Assembly (NCBI GenBank): GCA_937967765.1
Contig: CALCML010000024.1
Location: 1 to 5,297, forward strand
Reading direction: 5' to 3'
DNA from: an uncultured Carnobacterium sp.
GTDB lineage: Bacteria; Bacillota; Bacilli; Lactobacillales; Aerococcaceae
DNA length: 5,297 bases
Made by a program: the position numbers and the translations under genes
Notes under the pieces: model-generated
What the model saw: only the letters and a program-made list of their open reading frames with translations
What the model was told of the DNA's origin: nothing
Databases searched by the model: none
In this document: positions 5,239-5,297 of the stretch, one piece after another
How positions within the stretch are numbered: position 1 is the stretch's first letter
Layout of the letters: each line of letters starts with the position of its first letter

Positions 5239-5297
5239 TTATACGTGAATTGGCATACCTAATGCTAATTCAGCAGTATCCATAACTACTTCTGATA
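5239..5297 (-). CDS. C-terminal fragment of an unidentified protein (partial)
   Basis: The minus-strand frame is open from the window edge to a TAA at 5241-5239 and encodes SEVVMDTAELALGMPIHV. The neat terminator 18 bases downstream supports this as a real gene end. Eighteen residues are too few for me to name a family. The 5' part lies outside the window. Confidence 0.7.
   Translation of the reverse strand, partial: SEVVMDTAELALGMPIHV

Overview
The window looks like chromosomal DNA of a low-GC Gram-positive bacterium (Bacillota). Lactobacillales such as Enterococcaceae or Carnobacteriaceae seem most likely, but that is inference from gene content (a UPF0223 gene coupled to an inositol-monophosphatase-family gene, plus a psuK-psuG pair), strong AGGAGG-type ribosome binding sites and AT-rich intergenic DNA. 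I cannot name the species. All convincing protein genes lie on the minus strand, so transcription runs from high to low coordinates.

Right part (about 5297 to 3123). The window opens with the last 18 codons of an unidentified minus-strand gene, closed by a textbook intrinsic terminator (5193-5220). Next comes a promoter with a perfect TATAAT box, then psuK (pseudouridine kinase, PfkB/ribokinase fold) and psuG (pseudouridine-5'-phosphate glycosidase), which overlap by four bases (ATGA). Together they phosphorylate pseudouridine and cleave its C-C glycosidic bond to give uracil and ribose 5-phosphate. No pseudouridine transporter gene is visible in the window.

Middle part (about 3122 to 2308). 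These 815 bases hold no convincing protein gene but are highly structured. Two related, oppositely oriented elements occur here: copy A (2390-2585, read on plus) and copy B (2789-3101, read on minus). They align without gaps over 80 bases (58 identities by my hand count), then each has a long hairpin at the same position. The two hairpins differ in sequence but keep the same fold, and a related 3' segment follows that pairs back to the 5' segment. Copy B carries about 125 extra bases holding two more strong hairpins. The modular layout recalls streptococcal BOX elements, although I see no sequence match to them. This is the most interesting part of the window.

Left part (2307 to 1). A promoter at 2335-2363 leads into a UPF0223 gene, which is coupled (TAATG) to an inositol-monophosphatase-family gene. 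A strong hairpin with a U-tract follows and abuts the ribosome binding site of a LOG-family (TIGR00730) phosphoribohydrolase gene. After a 103-base gap with a -10 box and paired direct repeats comes a four-helix membrane protein of unknown function, ending at a bulky intrinsic terminator. The extreme left edge holds an extended -10 box and a near-perfect 20-bp dyad, probably the control region of the next gene outside the window.
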